Below, one piece after another: positions 27,397 to 35,755 of a stretch of DNA of 64,000 bases. The stretch lies in NCBI GenBank assembly GCA_934444735.1, contig CAKSDE010000001.1, forward strand, positions 1 through 64,000. The letters are read 5' to 3'. How positions within the stretch are numbered: the first letter of the stretch is position 1; each line of letters begins with the position of its first letter. Source of the DNA: an uncultured Clostridia bacterium (GTDB lineage: Bacteria > Bacillota > Clostridia > UBA1381). Both the position numbers and the translations under genes were made by a program. The notes beneath the pieces were generated by a model. That model had not been told where the DNA came from. It was given only the letters and a program-made list of their open reading frames with translations, and ran no database searches.

Positions 27397-27468
27397 TCAG
27401 TTCATTTTAAATATCATGCGAGTGATACCGGATAAAATTTTCGGCATTTTAAAGACAACGATTTTCAT
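27397..27468 (-). CDS. spoVM: Stage V sporulation peptide SpoVM
   Basis: A 23-codon gene missed by ordinary ORF cut-offs. The peptide begins MKIVVFKMPKILSGITRMIF, matching SpoVM (B. subtilis MKFYTIKLPKFLGGIVRAML): an amphipathic helix with the essential Pro-Lys and Gly-Ile elements. SpoVM recognises the convex forespore membrane and anchors SpoIVA for spore coat assembly. An AGGAGGT RBS ends 7 nt before ATG. It supports a sporulating organism. A small membrane-protein gene lies just upstream on the same strand. Confidence 0.85.
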   Translation of the reverse strand: MKIVVFKMPKILSGITRMIFKMN

Positions 27469-27486
27469 GATTTTTACCTCCTGAAA

Positions 27487-27642
27487 TTACCACTTGAATA
27501 AACACAGATAAGCCATAAAAACAATCAGCACCGCTTCGGAGATAGCGACTATGTATATGGGGAATATCAAACCGGCAATCATTCCGATGCAAAAGGTCAG
27601 CGCGGCTAAGCCGACTGCTTTGCAGCCAAGTGAGCACAACAT
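27487..27642 (-). CDS. 51-residue cysteine-containing membrane protein upstream of spoVM
   Basis: The frame codes a peptide starting MLCSLGCKAVGLAAL and composed of two hydrophobic segments (about 8-28 and 30-48), ending CLFKW. It contains four cysteines. A weak AAGG RBS lies ~12 nt upstream and the stop is 18 nt before the spoVM start, suggesting co-transcription. I do not recognise the family. Its place beside spoVM suggests, without proof, a role in sporulation or the forespore membrane. Confidence 0.5.
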   Translation of the reverse strand: MLCSLGCKAVGLAALTFCIGMIAGLIFPIYIVAISEAVLIVFMAYLCLFKW

Positions 27643-27745
27643 GGTGACGACTACCTTTCCGACCGCAGATTTACCGTGTTTTACGGTAAGGTCATTGTGT
27701 AATATTATTATATGAATTATCTTCGGATTTGTTACAAATAAAAGA

Positions 27746-27774
27746 TTGACTTTGAGCCTGCGATATGATAGAAT
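27746..27774 (+). promoter_or_regulatory. Promoter of the nfeD-SPFH operon
   Basis: TTGACT (27746-27751), 17 nt, TAGAAT (27769-27774); the GTG start is 36 nt downstream. Confidence 0.75.
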
Positions 27775-27809
27775 GAATCATAGGGGAGGCGAAAAGAGGG
27801 TGATTTTTT

Positions 27810-28232
27810 GTGAGAATGGCATTTTTGTGGCTTGCACTTGCGGTGTTTCTGGGAATCATTGAAGCTTGTACGGTGCAGTTGGTGAGCATATGGATTGCGG
27901 GCGGTGCAGTGGCTGCGACGGTGGTTGCCGCGTGCGGATTCGGTATGGGTGCACAGATAGGAATATTTCTTGCAGTGTCGGCGATTTTGCTGATTGCAAC
28001 ACGGCCGTTTGTAAAGAAATTTACCAATACCGCAAAGGAAAAGACAAATTCGGACAGAATCATCGGACAAAAGGTGGTTATAACCGAAAAAGTGGATAAC
28101 ATCGCCTCAACAGGGAAAACTGTGATAAACGGGGTTGAGTGGACTGCAAGGAGCGATGACGGAAGAGAGCTTGAAGAGGGAAGTATAGCGGTAGTAAAAA
28201 AGATTGAGGGCGTAAAGCTTATTGTGGGCTGA
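27810..28232 (+). CDS. NfeD family membrane protein
   Basis: 140 residues: two hydrophobic spans (about 3-25 and 28-62), then a soluble OB-fold typical of NfeD (IIGQKVVITEKVDN, TGKTVINGVEWTARSDDG, EGSIAVVKKIEGVKLIV). NfeD proteins partner with SPFH/flotillin proteins in membrane microdomains, and the next gene is exactly such a partner. The GTG at 27810 is used; an in-frame ATG lies 6 nt later. RBS GAGGGTGAT. Confidence 0.88.
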   Translation: MRMAFLWLALAVFLGIIEACTVQLVSIWIAGGAVAATVVAACGFGMGAQIGIFLAVSAILLIATRPFVKKFTNTAKEKTNSDRIIGQKVVITEKVDNIASTGKTVINGVEWTARSDDGRELEEGSIAVVKKIEGVKLIVG

Positions 28233-28253
28233 AAAAAGAAAGGAAGTAAGAGT

Positions 28254-29147
28254 ATGGAAATAATTATAAGCGCGTTGATTTTTCTGATTTTGATTGTGGT
28301 TATATGCAATATTAAAATTGTTCCGCAGGCTTATTCGTATATCGTGGAAAGACTCGGCGGATATTATACGACATGGGGCGTGGGACTGCACGTAAAGGTG
28401 CCTTTTATAGACAGAATTGCAAAAAAAGTAAATTTAAAAGAGCAGGTTGTGGACTTTCCGCCGCAGCCGGTTATAACAAAAGATAACGTTACAATGCAGA
28501 TCGATACTGTAGTGTATTTTCAGATTACAGATCCTAAGCTGTTTTCATACGGCGTAGAAAGACCGATGATGGCGATAGAAAATCTTACCGCGACAACTTT
28601 GCGTAATATTATCGGTGAGCTTGAACTTGATGCAACGCTTACATCGCGCGATGTGGTAAATACAAAGATGAGAGCGATACTTGATGAAGCAACAGACCCA
28701 TGGGGAATCAAGATAAACCGTGTCGAGCTTAAAAACATTATACCGCCGAAAGAAATTCAGAATGCGATGGAAAAGCAGATGAAGGCGGAACGCGAAAGAA
28801 GAGAATCGATATTAAAAGCAGAGGGTGAGAAAAAATCCGCGATCCTTATGGCGGAGGGAGAAAAAGAATCCTCAATTCTTCGTGCTGAGGCAAAAAAACA
28901 GGCTGCCATAATAGAGGCAGAGGGTGAAGCAGAGGCAATCTTAGCGGTACAGACGGCTGTCGCAGAGGGTATTAAGCGCATAAATGACGCTAAACCGTCC
29001 GATGCATATATAGCGATGAAATCGCTTGAGAGCTTTGAGAAAGCGGCAGACGGAAAAGCAACCAAAATTATCATTCCTTCAAATATTCAAGGCGTGGCAG
29101 GACTGGCGACGACGATAAAAGAACTGGTTGAAAGTGACAAGAAATAA
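28254..29147 (+). CDS. SPFH/band 7 (stomatin-like) protein
   Basis: 297 residues: an N-terminal membrane anchor (about 1-20), a band 7 domain (20-180; PQAYSYIVERLGGYYTTW, VDFPPQPVITKDNVTMQIDT) and a long Glu/Ala/Lys coiled coil (180-235). Stomatin-like proteins form oligomeric scaffolds on the inner membrane and modulate proteases or lipid domains. Operon partner of nfeD 21 nt upstream. Confidence 0.9.
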   Translation: MEIIISALIFLILIVVICNIKIVPQAYSYIVERLGGYYTTWGVGLHVKVPFIDRIAKKVNLKEQVVDFPPQPVITKDNVTMQIDTVVYFQITDPKLFSYGVERPMMAIENLTATTLRNIIGELELDATLTSRDVVNTKMRAILDEATDPWGIKINRVELKNIIPPKEIQNAMEKQMKAERERRESILKAEGEKKSAILMAEGEKESSILRAEAKKQAAIIEAEGEAEAILAVQTAVAEGIKRINDAKPSDAYIAMKSLESFEKAADGKATKIIIPSNIQGVAGLATTIKELVESDKK

Positions 29148-29148
29148 T

Positions 29149-29182
29149 AAATATCCACTCGCTTATGCGAGTGGATATTTTA
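29149..29182. terminator. Terminator after the SPFH gene
   Basis: 14-bp stem AAATATCCACTCGC / GCGAGTGGATATTT, loop TTAT. Confidence 0.85.
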
Positions 29183-29232
29183 ATGTTATTTTTTTATGAA
29201 GTTATATTTTTGAAATTTTTTGTAAAAAACTC

Positions 29233-29261
29233 TTGACAAAAAGAGTTTTTTTTGGTACAAT
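29233..29261 (+). promoter_or_regulatory. Promoter of the ylxM-ffh-rpsP operon
   Basis: TTGACA (29233-29238), 17 nt, TACAAT (29256-29261). The -35 lies inside an inverted repeat, AAAAACTC...GAGTTTTT (about 29225-29250). Confidence 0.75.
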
Positions 29262-29307
29262 AATAAACGTTGTAAAGCGAAAGAACTTTACATGAATGGA
29301 CGGTGAT

Positions 29308-29646
29308 ATGATTTTGAGTAAGGATTTATCGGTAAATATGCTTATGGATTTTTATTCCGAGCTTTTGACGGATAAACAGCGTGAGGCTCTGGAGTATTAC
29401 TATAACGATGATTTCTCTTTGGCGGAAATTGCACAGAATATGGATATATCTCGCCAAGGCGTGCGGGATTTTATCAAGCGCGGAGAAAAACAGCTGCATG
29501 AATTTGAGGAGTGCTTAAAGCTTACCGAGCGCTTTGATAATATTACAAAAGAGGTTTCGGAGATGGAGAAAATCATATCAAACCTGCCGGAAAAGGAACG
29601 CGGCGTGCTTACAGAGCAGCTTGAGAAAATAAAAGAATATCTTTAA
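29308..29646 (+). CDS. ylxM: YlxM/p13-like putative DNA-binding regulator of the SRP operon
   Basis: About 112 residues with a sigma-70 region 4-like helix-turn-helix: LLTDKQREALEYYYNDDFSL followed by AEIAQNMDISRQGVRDFIKR, then a C-terminal helix. YlxM (UPF0122) sits directly before ffh in most Firmicutes and is thought to act with the signal recognition particle. The start is ambiguous: ATG 29296, ATG 29308 or TTG 29314, the last being best spaced from GGTGAT (29302-29307). Ffh follows 15 nt later. Confidence 0.85.
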   Translation: MILSKDLSVNMLMDFYSELLTDKQREALEYYYNDDFSLAEIAQNMDISRQGVRDFIKRGEKQLHEFEECLKLTERFDNITKEVSEMEKIISNLPEKERGVLTEQLEKIKEYL

Positions 29647-29661
29647 AAGAGGGGTGAACCG

Positions 29662-31014
29662 ATGGCATTTGAAAATTTGGGAGATAAATTACAAGGTGTT
29701 TTTAAAAAGTTAAGAGGAAAAGGCAAGCTGAGTGAAAAAGACATCAAAGAGGCGATGCGTGAGGTAAAGCTGGCTCTTTTGGAGGCAGACGTTAACTTTA
29801 AGGCCGTTAAAAACTTTGTTGCATCGGTTTCGGAAAAGGCTCTCGGTCAGGAAATCTTAGAATCCCTGACTCCCTCGCAGCAGCTTATAAAGATAGTGCG
29901 CGATGAGCTTATCGAACTTATGGGTACTGAAAACGAGCGGCTTGTGTATTCAAAAAATCCGCCGAGCGTGTATATGATGTGCGGTTTGCAGGGTGCAGGT
30001 AAGACAACGGCATCGGGAAAGCTTGCGCTCTCTTTGAGAAAGACTCAGGGCAAACGTCCGCTTATGGCTGCGTGTGACGTATACCGTCCGGCGGCAATAA
30101 AGCAATTGCAGGTGTTGGGAAATCAGATAAATGTTCCCGTGTTTTCAATAGAGGGAGAGAATGATCCGGTCAAGATTGCAAAAGCGGCTATTGAACACGC
30201 AAAGCAGCATGGAAACGACCCGGTTATTATAGATACCGCCGGACGTCTTCACATAGATGAAGTGCTGATGGAGGAGCTGCAAAAGATAAAAGAGGAAACC
30301 CACCCCGATGAGATACTTCTTGTGGTTGACGCGATGACAGGTCAGGACGCGGTAAATGTTGCGGAGCATTTCAATTCACAGCTTGATGTGACCGGCGTTA
30401 TACTGTCAAAGCTTGACGGCGACACAAGAGGAGGTGCGGCAATTTCGGTAAAAGCGGTTACCGGAAAGCCGATTAAATTCTCGTCTATCGGTGAAAAGCT
30501 TTCGGATTGGGAGGTTTTCCACCCCGAGCGTATGGCAAGCCGAATACTCGGCATGGGCGATGTGATGACGCTTATCGACAAAGCGCAGGAGGCTTTTGAT
30601 GAAAAAGAGGCGGCGGCTTTGGAGGATAAGATCAAAAAACAGTCGTTCGATTTGGAGGACTTTTTGGCGCAGCTGCAGCAGATAAAGAAGATGGGACCGC
30701 TCTCACAGCTTGTGGGAATGATTCCGGGCGTGGATAAGAAAGCGCTTGATTCGGTTGATATGGAAAGCGGAGAAAAGCGTATGAAACAGATTGAGGCGAT
30801 TATCCGCTCAATGACGCCGGAGGAAAGACAAAAGCCGCAGATAATCGGCGCAAACAGAAAAATACGTATTGCAAAGGGCAGCGGAACGAGAGTTCAGGAC
30901 GTAAATTCGCTCCTAAAACAGTTTGATCAGATGAAACAGATGATGAAACAGTTTACAAGCCCGAGACAACAGAAAATGCTTAAGAGAATGAAAAAATTAA
31001 GCGGCAGAGGTTAA
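29662..31014 (+). CDS. ffh: Signal recognition particle protein Ffh
   Basis: 450 residues, the usual Ffh length. Four-helix N domain (1-90), GTPase G domain (about 95-295) with GLQGAGKTTASGKL (P-loop), DTAGRLH and SKLDGDTRGG, and a methionine-rich M domain (about 300-450) that binds 4.5S RNA and signal sequences. It targets nascent membrane and secretory proteins, here including the many exported glycan proteins of the window. Second gene of the operon, RBS AGGGGTGA. Confidence 0.97.
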   Translation: MAFENLGDKLQGVFKKLRGKGKLSEKDIKEAMREVKLALLEADVNFKAVKNFVASVSEKALGQEILESLTPSQQLIKIVRDELIELMGTENERLVYSKNPPSVYMMCGLQGAGKTTASGKLALSLRKTQGKRPLMAACDVYRPAAIKQLQVLGNQINVPVFSIEGENDPVKIAKAAIEHAKQHGNDPVIIDTAGRLHIDEVLMEELQKIKEETHPDEILLVVDAMTGQDAVNVAEHFNSQLDVTGVILSKLDGDTRGGAAISVKAVTGKPIKFSSIGEKLSDWEVFHPERMASRILGMGDVMTLIDKAQEAFDEKEAAALEDKIKKQSFDLEDFLAQLQQIKKMGPLSQLVGMIPGVDKKALDSVDMESGEKRMKQIEAIIRSMTPEERQKPQIIGANRKIRIAKGSGTRVQDVNSLLKQFDQMKQMMKQFTSPRQQKMLKRMKKLSGRG

Positions 31015-31077
31015 AAAAGATATTGAAGTCTTAAAAAGGCTTTACAATATAAACAAATTTTATGGAGGTAATAGAAA

Positions 31078-31320
31078 ATGGCAGTAAAAATCAGATTGAA
31101 GAGAATGGGTGCAAAGAAGGCTCCTTTTTATAGAGTTGTTGTTGCAGATTCAAGATACCCAAGAGACGGAAGATTTATTGAGGATATCGGAACATACAAT
31201 CCGCTGACAGATCCGGGAACGATCAACATTGATGCAGACTTGGCAAAGAAGTGGATCGGAAACGGCGCTCAGCCTACTGATACGGTTAAGGATCTTCTTA
31301 AGAAATCAGGTATCATCTAA
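31078..31320 (+). CDS. rpsP: 30S ribosomal protein S16
   Basis: 80 residues, full length, with [20 protein letters not shown] and [13 protein letters not shown], the S16 signature. It binds 16S rRNA early in 30S assembly. RBS GGAGGT 9 nt before ATG. Placed between ffh and khpA as is normal in Firmicutes. Confidence 0.97.
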   Translation: MAVKIRLKRMGAKKAPFYRVVVADSRYPRDGRFIEDIGTYNPLTDPGTINIDADLAKKWIGNGAQPTDTVKDLLKKSGII

Positions 31321-31335
31321 GGAGGTTACCGAACA

Positions 31336-31563
31336 ATGAAAGAAGTTTTGGAGGTCATTGCAAAGGCTTTGGTTGATAACCCCGATGAGGTTAATATAAC
31401 CGAGGTTGATAATGACGACTCGGTCACCTTAGAGCTCAGAGTGGCAGACGGTGACATGGGCAAGGTTATAGGCAAGCAGGGCAGAATCGCAAAGGCTATA
31501 CGCACTGTGGTTAAAGCCGCTGCAAGTCATGAGGACAAACGTGTTTCGGTTGAAATACTGTAA
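31336..31563 (+). CDS. khpA: KH-domain RNA-binding protein KhpA
   Basis: 75 residues forming one KH domain with DMGKVIGKQGRIAKAIRTVV (GxxG loop). KhpA/YlqC pairs with KhpB to bind small RNAs and mRNAs and affects cell size in Firmicutes. RBS GGAGGT; 15 nt behind rpsP. Confidence 0.93.
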   Translation: MKEVLEVIAKALVDNPDEVNITEVDNDDSVTLELRVADGDMGKVIGKQGRIAKAIRTVVKAAASHEDKRVSVEIL

Positions 31564-31633
31564 CTTATGAGAAAGGGCTATAGTAAAATGAAATCATTTT
31601 GCTACAGCCCCGTTTTGTATGGGAGAAAAAAAT

Positions 31634-32143
31634 ATGGATTTACTTGAAGTGGGAAAGATTGTTAATACTCACGGTTTGCGCGGTGAGGTTAAGATTGTGC
31701 CGTGGACCGATACCCCGGACGTTTTTGAAGATTTGGACTATGTTATTATCAAGTCAAAAAAGGAAGATATAACCTTAAATATCAGTCATATAAAATATCA
31801 GAAGAATAATATTATAGTAAAATTTAAGGAACTGGAGCGCATTGAGGAGGCGGAAGCACTGAAAAATTCGGTTGTACTTGCGCCGAGAGAGGCTTTGGGC
31901 GAACTGCCGGAAGGGGTTTATTATATTGCCGATCTGATCGGACTTGACGTTATAGACGAAAACGGCGAATTTATCGGCACCGTTTCAGATGTTTTTTCGA
32001 CAGGTGCAAACGATGTGTATGCAGTCAAGAGAGAGGGGAAAAAAGATCTCTTGCTGCCGGTTATAGATGATGTTATTTTGCAGGTGGACATCGGGAATAA
32101 GCGCATTATTGCGCACGTTATGGAAGGATTGGACGAACTATGA
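31634..32143 (+). CDS. rimM: Ribosome maturation factor RimM
   Basis: 169 residues from the ATG at 31634, favoured over ATG 31619 because GGGAG lies 8 nt upstream. N-terminal RimM barrel (VGKIVNTHGLRGEVKI) and C-terminal PRC-barrel (YYIADLIGLDVI, LLLPVIDDVI). It assists maturation of the 30S head and binds S19. It overlaps trmD by 4 nt (ATGA), indicating translational coupling. Confidence 0.95.
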   Translation: MDLLEVGKIVNTHGLRGEVKIVPWTDTPDVFEDLDYVIIKSKKEDITLNISHIKYQKNNIIVKFKELERIEEAEALKNSVVLAPREALGELPEGVYYIADLIGLDVIDENGEFIGTVSDVFSTGANDVYAVKREGKKDLLLPVIDDVILQVDIGNKRIIAHVMEGLDEL

Positions 32144-32877
32144 TACGCTTTGATGTGCTGACACTTTTTCCCGATATGTTTCGTGCGGTTTTGGGAGACA
32201 GTATAATCAACCGTGCCGTGGAAAAAGGGATTATCGAGCTTAATTTTATAGATATACGTGATTTCACCGAAAATAAGCACCGCAAGGTGGACGATTATCC
32301 GTACAGCGGCGGAGGCGGAATGTTAATGGCGGCACAGCCTATATATGACGCATACCAATCGATTGCAAAAAATTTGGATTATAAGCCGTTTACGGTGTAT
32401 ATGTCGCCGCAGGGAAAGGTGTTCAATCAAAAAATGGCGGTGGAGCTTTCGGAGTATAAGCATATTGTGATACTTTGCGGTCATTACGAAGGTGTGGATC
32501 AGCGTGTGCTGGATATGATTGCAGATGCGGAAATATCCCTTGGCGATTTTGTCCTGACAGGCGGAGAAATCCCTGCAATGGCGGTTATCGACGCGGTAAG
32601 CCGCATGATACCGGGCGTGCTTGCAAATGAAAATTCATATTCGGACGAGAGCCATTTTTCGGGGCTTTTGGAGTATCCGCAGTATACGCGCCCCGAAGAA
32701 TTTATGGGCGTAAAGATTCCGGAGGTGCTGATCTCGGGGCATCATGCGAATATAAATAAGTGGAAGAAGCAAGAGGCTTTGAGGAATACCTTGAAAAAGC
32801 GCCCGGATCTTCTGGAAAAAGCAGAACTTTCAGAGGAAGATATAAAATTTTTAGACAGTATAAGAGAACAAGAATAA
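32140..32877 (+). CDS. trmD: tRNA (guanine-N1)-methyltransferase TrmD
   Basis: 245 residues, standard length. SPOUT methyltransferase making m1G37 from SAM: FDVLTLFPDMF, DYPYSGGGGMLM, CGHYEGVDQRV and SLGDFVLTGGE are all present. Last gene of the operon. rplS, which usually follows, is absent; a terminator comes next. Confidence 0.96.
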   Translation: MIRFDVLTLFPDMFRAVLGDSIINRAVEKGIIELNFIDIRDFTENKHRKVDDYPYSGGGGMLMAAQPIYDAYQSIAKNLDYKPFTVYMSPQGKVFNQKMAVELSEYKHIVILCGHYEGVDQRVLDMIADAEISLGDFVLTGGEIPAMAVIDAVSRMIPGVLANENSYSDESHFSGLLEYPQYTRPEEFMGVKIPEVLISGHHANINKWKKQEALRNTLKKRPDLLEKAELSEEDIKFLDSIREQE

Positions 32878-32905
32878 GAGAGCTTTAACCGAAAGCTCTT
32901 TTATT
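32878..32905 (+). terminator. Terminator after trmD
   Basis: AGAGCTTT / AAAGCTCT stem with a 5-nt loop and a T-rich tail, starting just after the stop codon. Confidence 0.8.
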
Positions 32906-32938
32906 TTGCAAAAATAATTCAATAACAGGAAAAATATG

Positions 32939-32967
32939 TTGAAAACGCAAGAAAAGTGTGATATACT
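32939..32967 (+). promoter_or_regulatory. Promoter of the ATP-grasp/PrpD/SLC13 operon
   Basis: TTGAAA (32939-32944), 17 nt, TATACT (32962-32967), leaving a leader of ~165 nt. Confidence 0.75.
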
Positions 32968-32994
32968 TAATACAATGACTTCTAATGGGGATAT

Positions 32995-33106
32995 ATGAAA
33001 AATTTAATATGATGTGCAGATAAATCGTGAAACCGGTCGTTTCGCGATTAAAAATCGCACAAAATTAAAACGATCGTTTTAATTGTAAAACTAAAGTTTT
33101 ACAATT
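32995..33106 (+). promoter_or_regulatory. Leader with stacked palindromes, possible RNA switch or operator array
   Basis: Contents in order: a 5-codon frame (32995-33012) behind a weak GGGGAT; an 11-bp hairpin 33023-33033/33039-33049; a competing GCGATT/AATCGC stem using 33044-33058; a perfect 22-bp palindrome AATTAAAACGATCGTTTTAATT centred at 33073 (33063-33084); and a 12-bp-arm palindrome 33081-33106. It fits either tandem repressor sites or an attenuator. No known riboswitch class is recognised. Confidence 0.5.
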
Positions 33107-33139
33107 AACTGATGTAATTATATTTAAGGAGGTTTTTTT

Positions 33140-34393
33140 ATGAAGGCATTGGTTTTGGCAGGCGGTGTTCCGCAGGTTGAACTGATAAAAAACTTAAAGC
33201 GGCGCGGATTTTATGTAATACTGGCAGATTATACACCGCACCCGACAGCAGAGCCGTATGCGGATAAGTTCTACTGCAAGAGTACAATGGACGTTGAGGC
33301 GATGCGGGAAATTGCCGTAAATGAAAAGGTGGAGTTTATTTTCACCGTGTGCACCGATCAGGCATTAAACACGGTGGCTCGGCTCAGTGAGGAGTTGGGA
33401 CTGCCGTGTTATATTGATACCGAGACTGCTTTGAATGTTACGAATAAGCAGTACATGAAACGTGTGTTTTATGAAAATAATATACCGACGGCAAAATATG
33501 TGTCCCTGAAAAACGGAGAGTATGAGATCCCGGCGGATTTTCAATATCCGATTATCGTAAAACCGGCGGATTGCAACAGTTCAAAAGGCGTTATTAAGGT
33601 GCAGAACGAACAGGAGCTAAAGAACGCTCTGGACGATGCATACTCCTTTAGCAGAACCAAAAGCGCGATTGCGGAAGAATTTATAGAGGGCAAGGAAATA
33701 TCGGCAGATATTTATGTATATAACGGAAAAGCTCACTTGCTGTGTGTTTCCGAGAGCGAGAAAACTCTTGATGATGAGAAATTTATAATCTTTCGTTCGA
33801 CGGTGCCGGCAGGAATTGAGGATAATGTGTATGATGATATTAAAGATGCAGCGCAGAAAATAGTTGACGCATTTTCCTTAAAATCATGCCCGATGCTTAT
33901 GCAGATGCTTTATCGCGAAGGCAAGATTTATGTTATTGAGTTTAGCGCAAGAACGGGCGGAGGCTTGAAATTTCAGCTTGTTAAAGAAAATGCCGGTGTA
34001 GATATTATAGATCTTGCGATAGACGCATCATTGGGACAGGCAAAAGCGGCGGAGCCGAAATATACGCATAAATTCATAATAAATGAGTTTATTTACACAA
34101 AAGGCGGAATATACGACAGACTTGACGGATTTGATGAGCTGCAAAAAGACGGCGTGATTGATGTGTATTATGCTTTTAAAGAAAGCGGAACGGAGTTCTC
34201 GCCCGAAATACGGAGTAGCGGAGACCGTATTGCAGGATTTAATATTGTTGCGGATTCGTATGAGGAACTGATTGAACGCTATGAAAAAACAATTAAGGGA
34301 GTACGCGTTTTGAATACGGACGGAGAGGACATGATGCGCCATGACCTGACGTACAGAACGAGTGAGAGAAAGCTCCCCGGAAAGGAAATATAA
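33140..34393 (+). CDS. ATP-grasp domain ligase of unknown specificity
   Basis: 417 residues: an N-terminal pre-ATP-grasp Rossmann domain (MKALVLAGGVPQVELIKNL, ILADYTPHP), an ATP-grasp core with YPIIVKPADCNSSKG (about 135-150) and the metal/ATP site EFSARTGGG (about 272-280), and a C-terminal beta domain. ATP-grasp enzymes join a carboxylate to an amine or thiol through an acyl-phosphate; the substrate is not evident. Preceded by a strong AAGGAGG RBS. It is followed by MmgE/PrpD and SLC13 genes with 3-nt or overlapping joints, so all three probably handle one compound, likely a di- or tricarboxylate conjugate. Confidence 0.8.
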   Translation: MKALVLAGGVPQVELIKNLKRRGFYVILADYTPHPTAEPYADKFYCKSTMDVEAMREIAVNEKVEFIFTVCTDQALNTVARLSEELGLPCYIDTETALNVTNKQYMKRVFYENNIPTAKYVSLKNGEYEIPADFQYPIIVKPADCNSSKGVIKVQNEQELKNALDDAYSFSRTKSAIAEEFIEGKEISADIYVYNGKAHLLCVSESEKTLDDEKFIIFRSTVPAGIEDNVYDDIKDAAQKIVDAFSLKSCPMLMQMLYREGKIYVIEFSARTGGGLKFQLVKENAGVDIIDLAIDASLGQAKAAEPKYTHKFIINEFIYTKGGIYDRLDGFDELQKDGVIDVYYAFKESGTEFSPEIRSSGDRIAGFNIVADSYEELIERYEKTIKGVRVLNTDGEDMMRHDLTYRTSERKLPGKEI

Positions 34394-34396
34394 AAA

Positions 34397-35755
34397 ATGA
34401 CTGATAATGCAAAGATTCTCAGCGAGTTTTTATACAAGCTGAAGTTTTCCGATATTCCGGAAAAGACAATAGAGAATGTCCGTATCTTTATGATAGACTA
34501 TTTTGCCGCGGCTATGGCAGGGTATCGCATAAATACGAACTTTAACGGAGCAATTGAAAAATATGTGTTTTCGCAGGGCGGAGCGGAGGATTGCAGCCCG
34601 TTTTTCTCGGATAAGAAAATTCCGTTTTCAAAAGCGGCATTTCTGGACGCGTGCTATGCACACGGTGCGGATATGGACGATGGGAACCGCAAGGCTATGG
34701 GACACGTCGGTGCGCATGTATTTGCGAGCGTAACCGCCGCTGCGGCAATGCTCGATTGTGGTGAACAGGACGTTATTACGGCGGTAATTGCAGGATATGA
34801 GGTATATTGCAGAGTCGCGGCGGCAGCACAGCCGGGACTGGTGCACAGAGGTTTTCATTCGACAGGAACAGCAGGTGCGGTTGCATGTGCGGCGGCGGTC
34901 GCAAAGCTTTTCGGACTTGATGCGGAGGGCATATATAATGCGATGGCAATATCCGTTACAATGGCGAGCGGACTTATGATTATTGCAGAGAGCGGACAGA
35001 GCATAAAGCCGCTTAATCCGGCAAAGGCGGCAGAATCGGGAATACTTGCCGCAAGCCTTGCAAGAGACGGTGTCTTGGGCGGAAGATATCCGCTGGACAG
35101 CCAAAAAGGCTGGTTTCATGCGATGACCGATTCGGTTGATGCCGAAATGATAACAAAGGATCTCGGGAAAGTATTTTGCATAGACGAATGTTATATAAAA
35201 CCCTATCCATCATGCAGACATACTCACTGCGGAATACAGGCGGCAATGGAGATAAAGTGCGAAAACGGAATATCGGTTGATGATATTGAAAAGGTGAATA
35301 TATACATATACTCCAATGCGATAAAAATTGCAGGTATGATAAAGGTGCCAAGGACGCAGGACGAAACGAAATTCTCGATACATTATGCAATAGCCTGCGC
35401 ACTTTGTATGGACAGATTTTCGCTGCAGGATCTGGACTTTAAAAAGGTTCCTTCAAAGGTATTTGACCTGATTGATAAAATTGAGCTGATACCCGACGAG
35501 AGCATGGAAAACCGCGATGCCGGAATAAGAGGATGCACGGCACAGATTTGCACGAAGGACGGAAATGAGTACAAAAAGACTGTGCTGATACCGAAAGGCG
35601 ATCCGCAGAATCCGTATACATTTGAAGATATAAAGGGGAAGCTTGAGCAATGCGCCGAAGGAGTTATCGATTCTGCAAAGCAGAGTGTTATTTTTGAGAA
35701 GATACGTGATTTCGGCAAGACAAATAAAAAATATGAAAGGATTACGGTATTATGA
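34397..35755 (+). CDS. MmgE/PrpD family protein (dehydratase/epimerase-like)
   Basis: 452 residues, standard MmgE/PrpD length. Features: the opening helix DYFAAAMAGY, AHGADMDDGNRKAMGHVGAH, YEVYCRVAAAAQP, RGFHSTGTAGAVACAAA, and CYIKPYPSCRHTH near 275. Members include 2-methylcitrate dehydratase, cis-aconitate decarboxylase and iminodisuccinate epimerase, all acting on polycarboxylates. No prpB/prpC lies nearby, so methylcitrate metabolism is unlikely. Coupled to the SLC13 gene by a 4-nt overlap. Confidence 0.88.
   Translation: MTDNAKILSEFLYKLKFSDIPEKTIENVRIFMIDYFAAAMAGYRINTNFNGAIEKYVFSQGGAEDCSPFFSDKKIPFSKAAFLDACYAHGADMDDGNRKAMGHVGAHVFASVTAAAAMLDCGEQDVITAVIAGYEVYCRVAAAAQPGLVHRGFHSTGTAGAVACAAAVAKLFGLDAEGIYNAMAISVTMASGLMIIAESGQSIKPLNPAKAAESGILAASLARDGVLGGRYPLDSQKGWFHAMTDSVDAEMITKDLGKVFCIDECYIKPYPSCRHTHCGIQAAMEIKCENGISVDDIEKVNIYIYSNAIKIAGMIKVPRTQDETKFSIHYAIACALCMDRFSLQDLDFKKVPSKVFDLIDKIELIPDESMENRDAGIRGCTAQICTKDGNEYKKTVLIPKGDPQNPYTFEDIKGKLEQCAEGVIDSAKQSVIFEKIRDFGKTNKKYERITVL

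Noticed and set aside
27692..28309. 205-codon minus-strand frame opposite nfeD
   Set aside because: It is antisense to the NfeD/SPFH genes, has no homology I recognise, and its hydrophobicity mirrors the membrane codons of nfeD.
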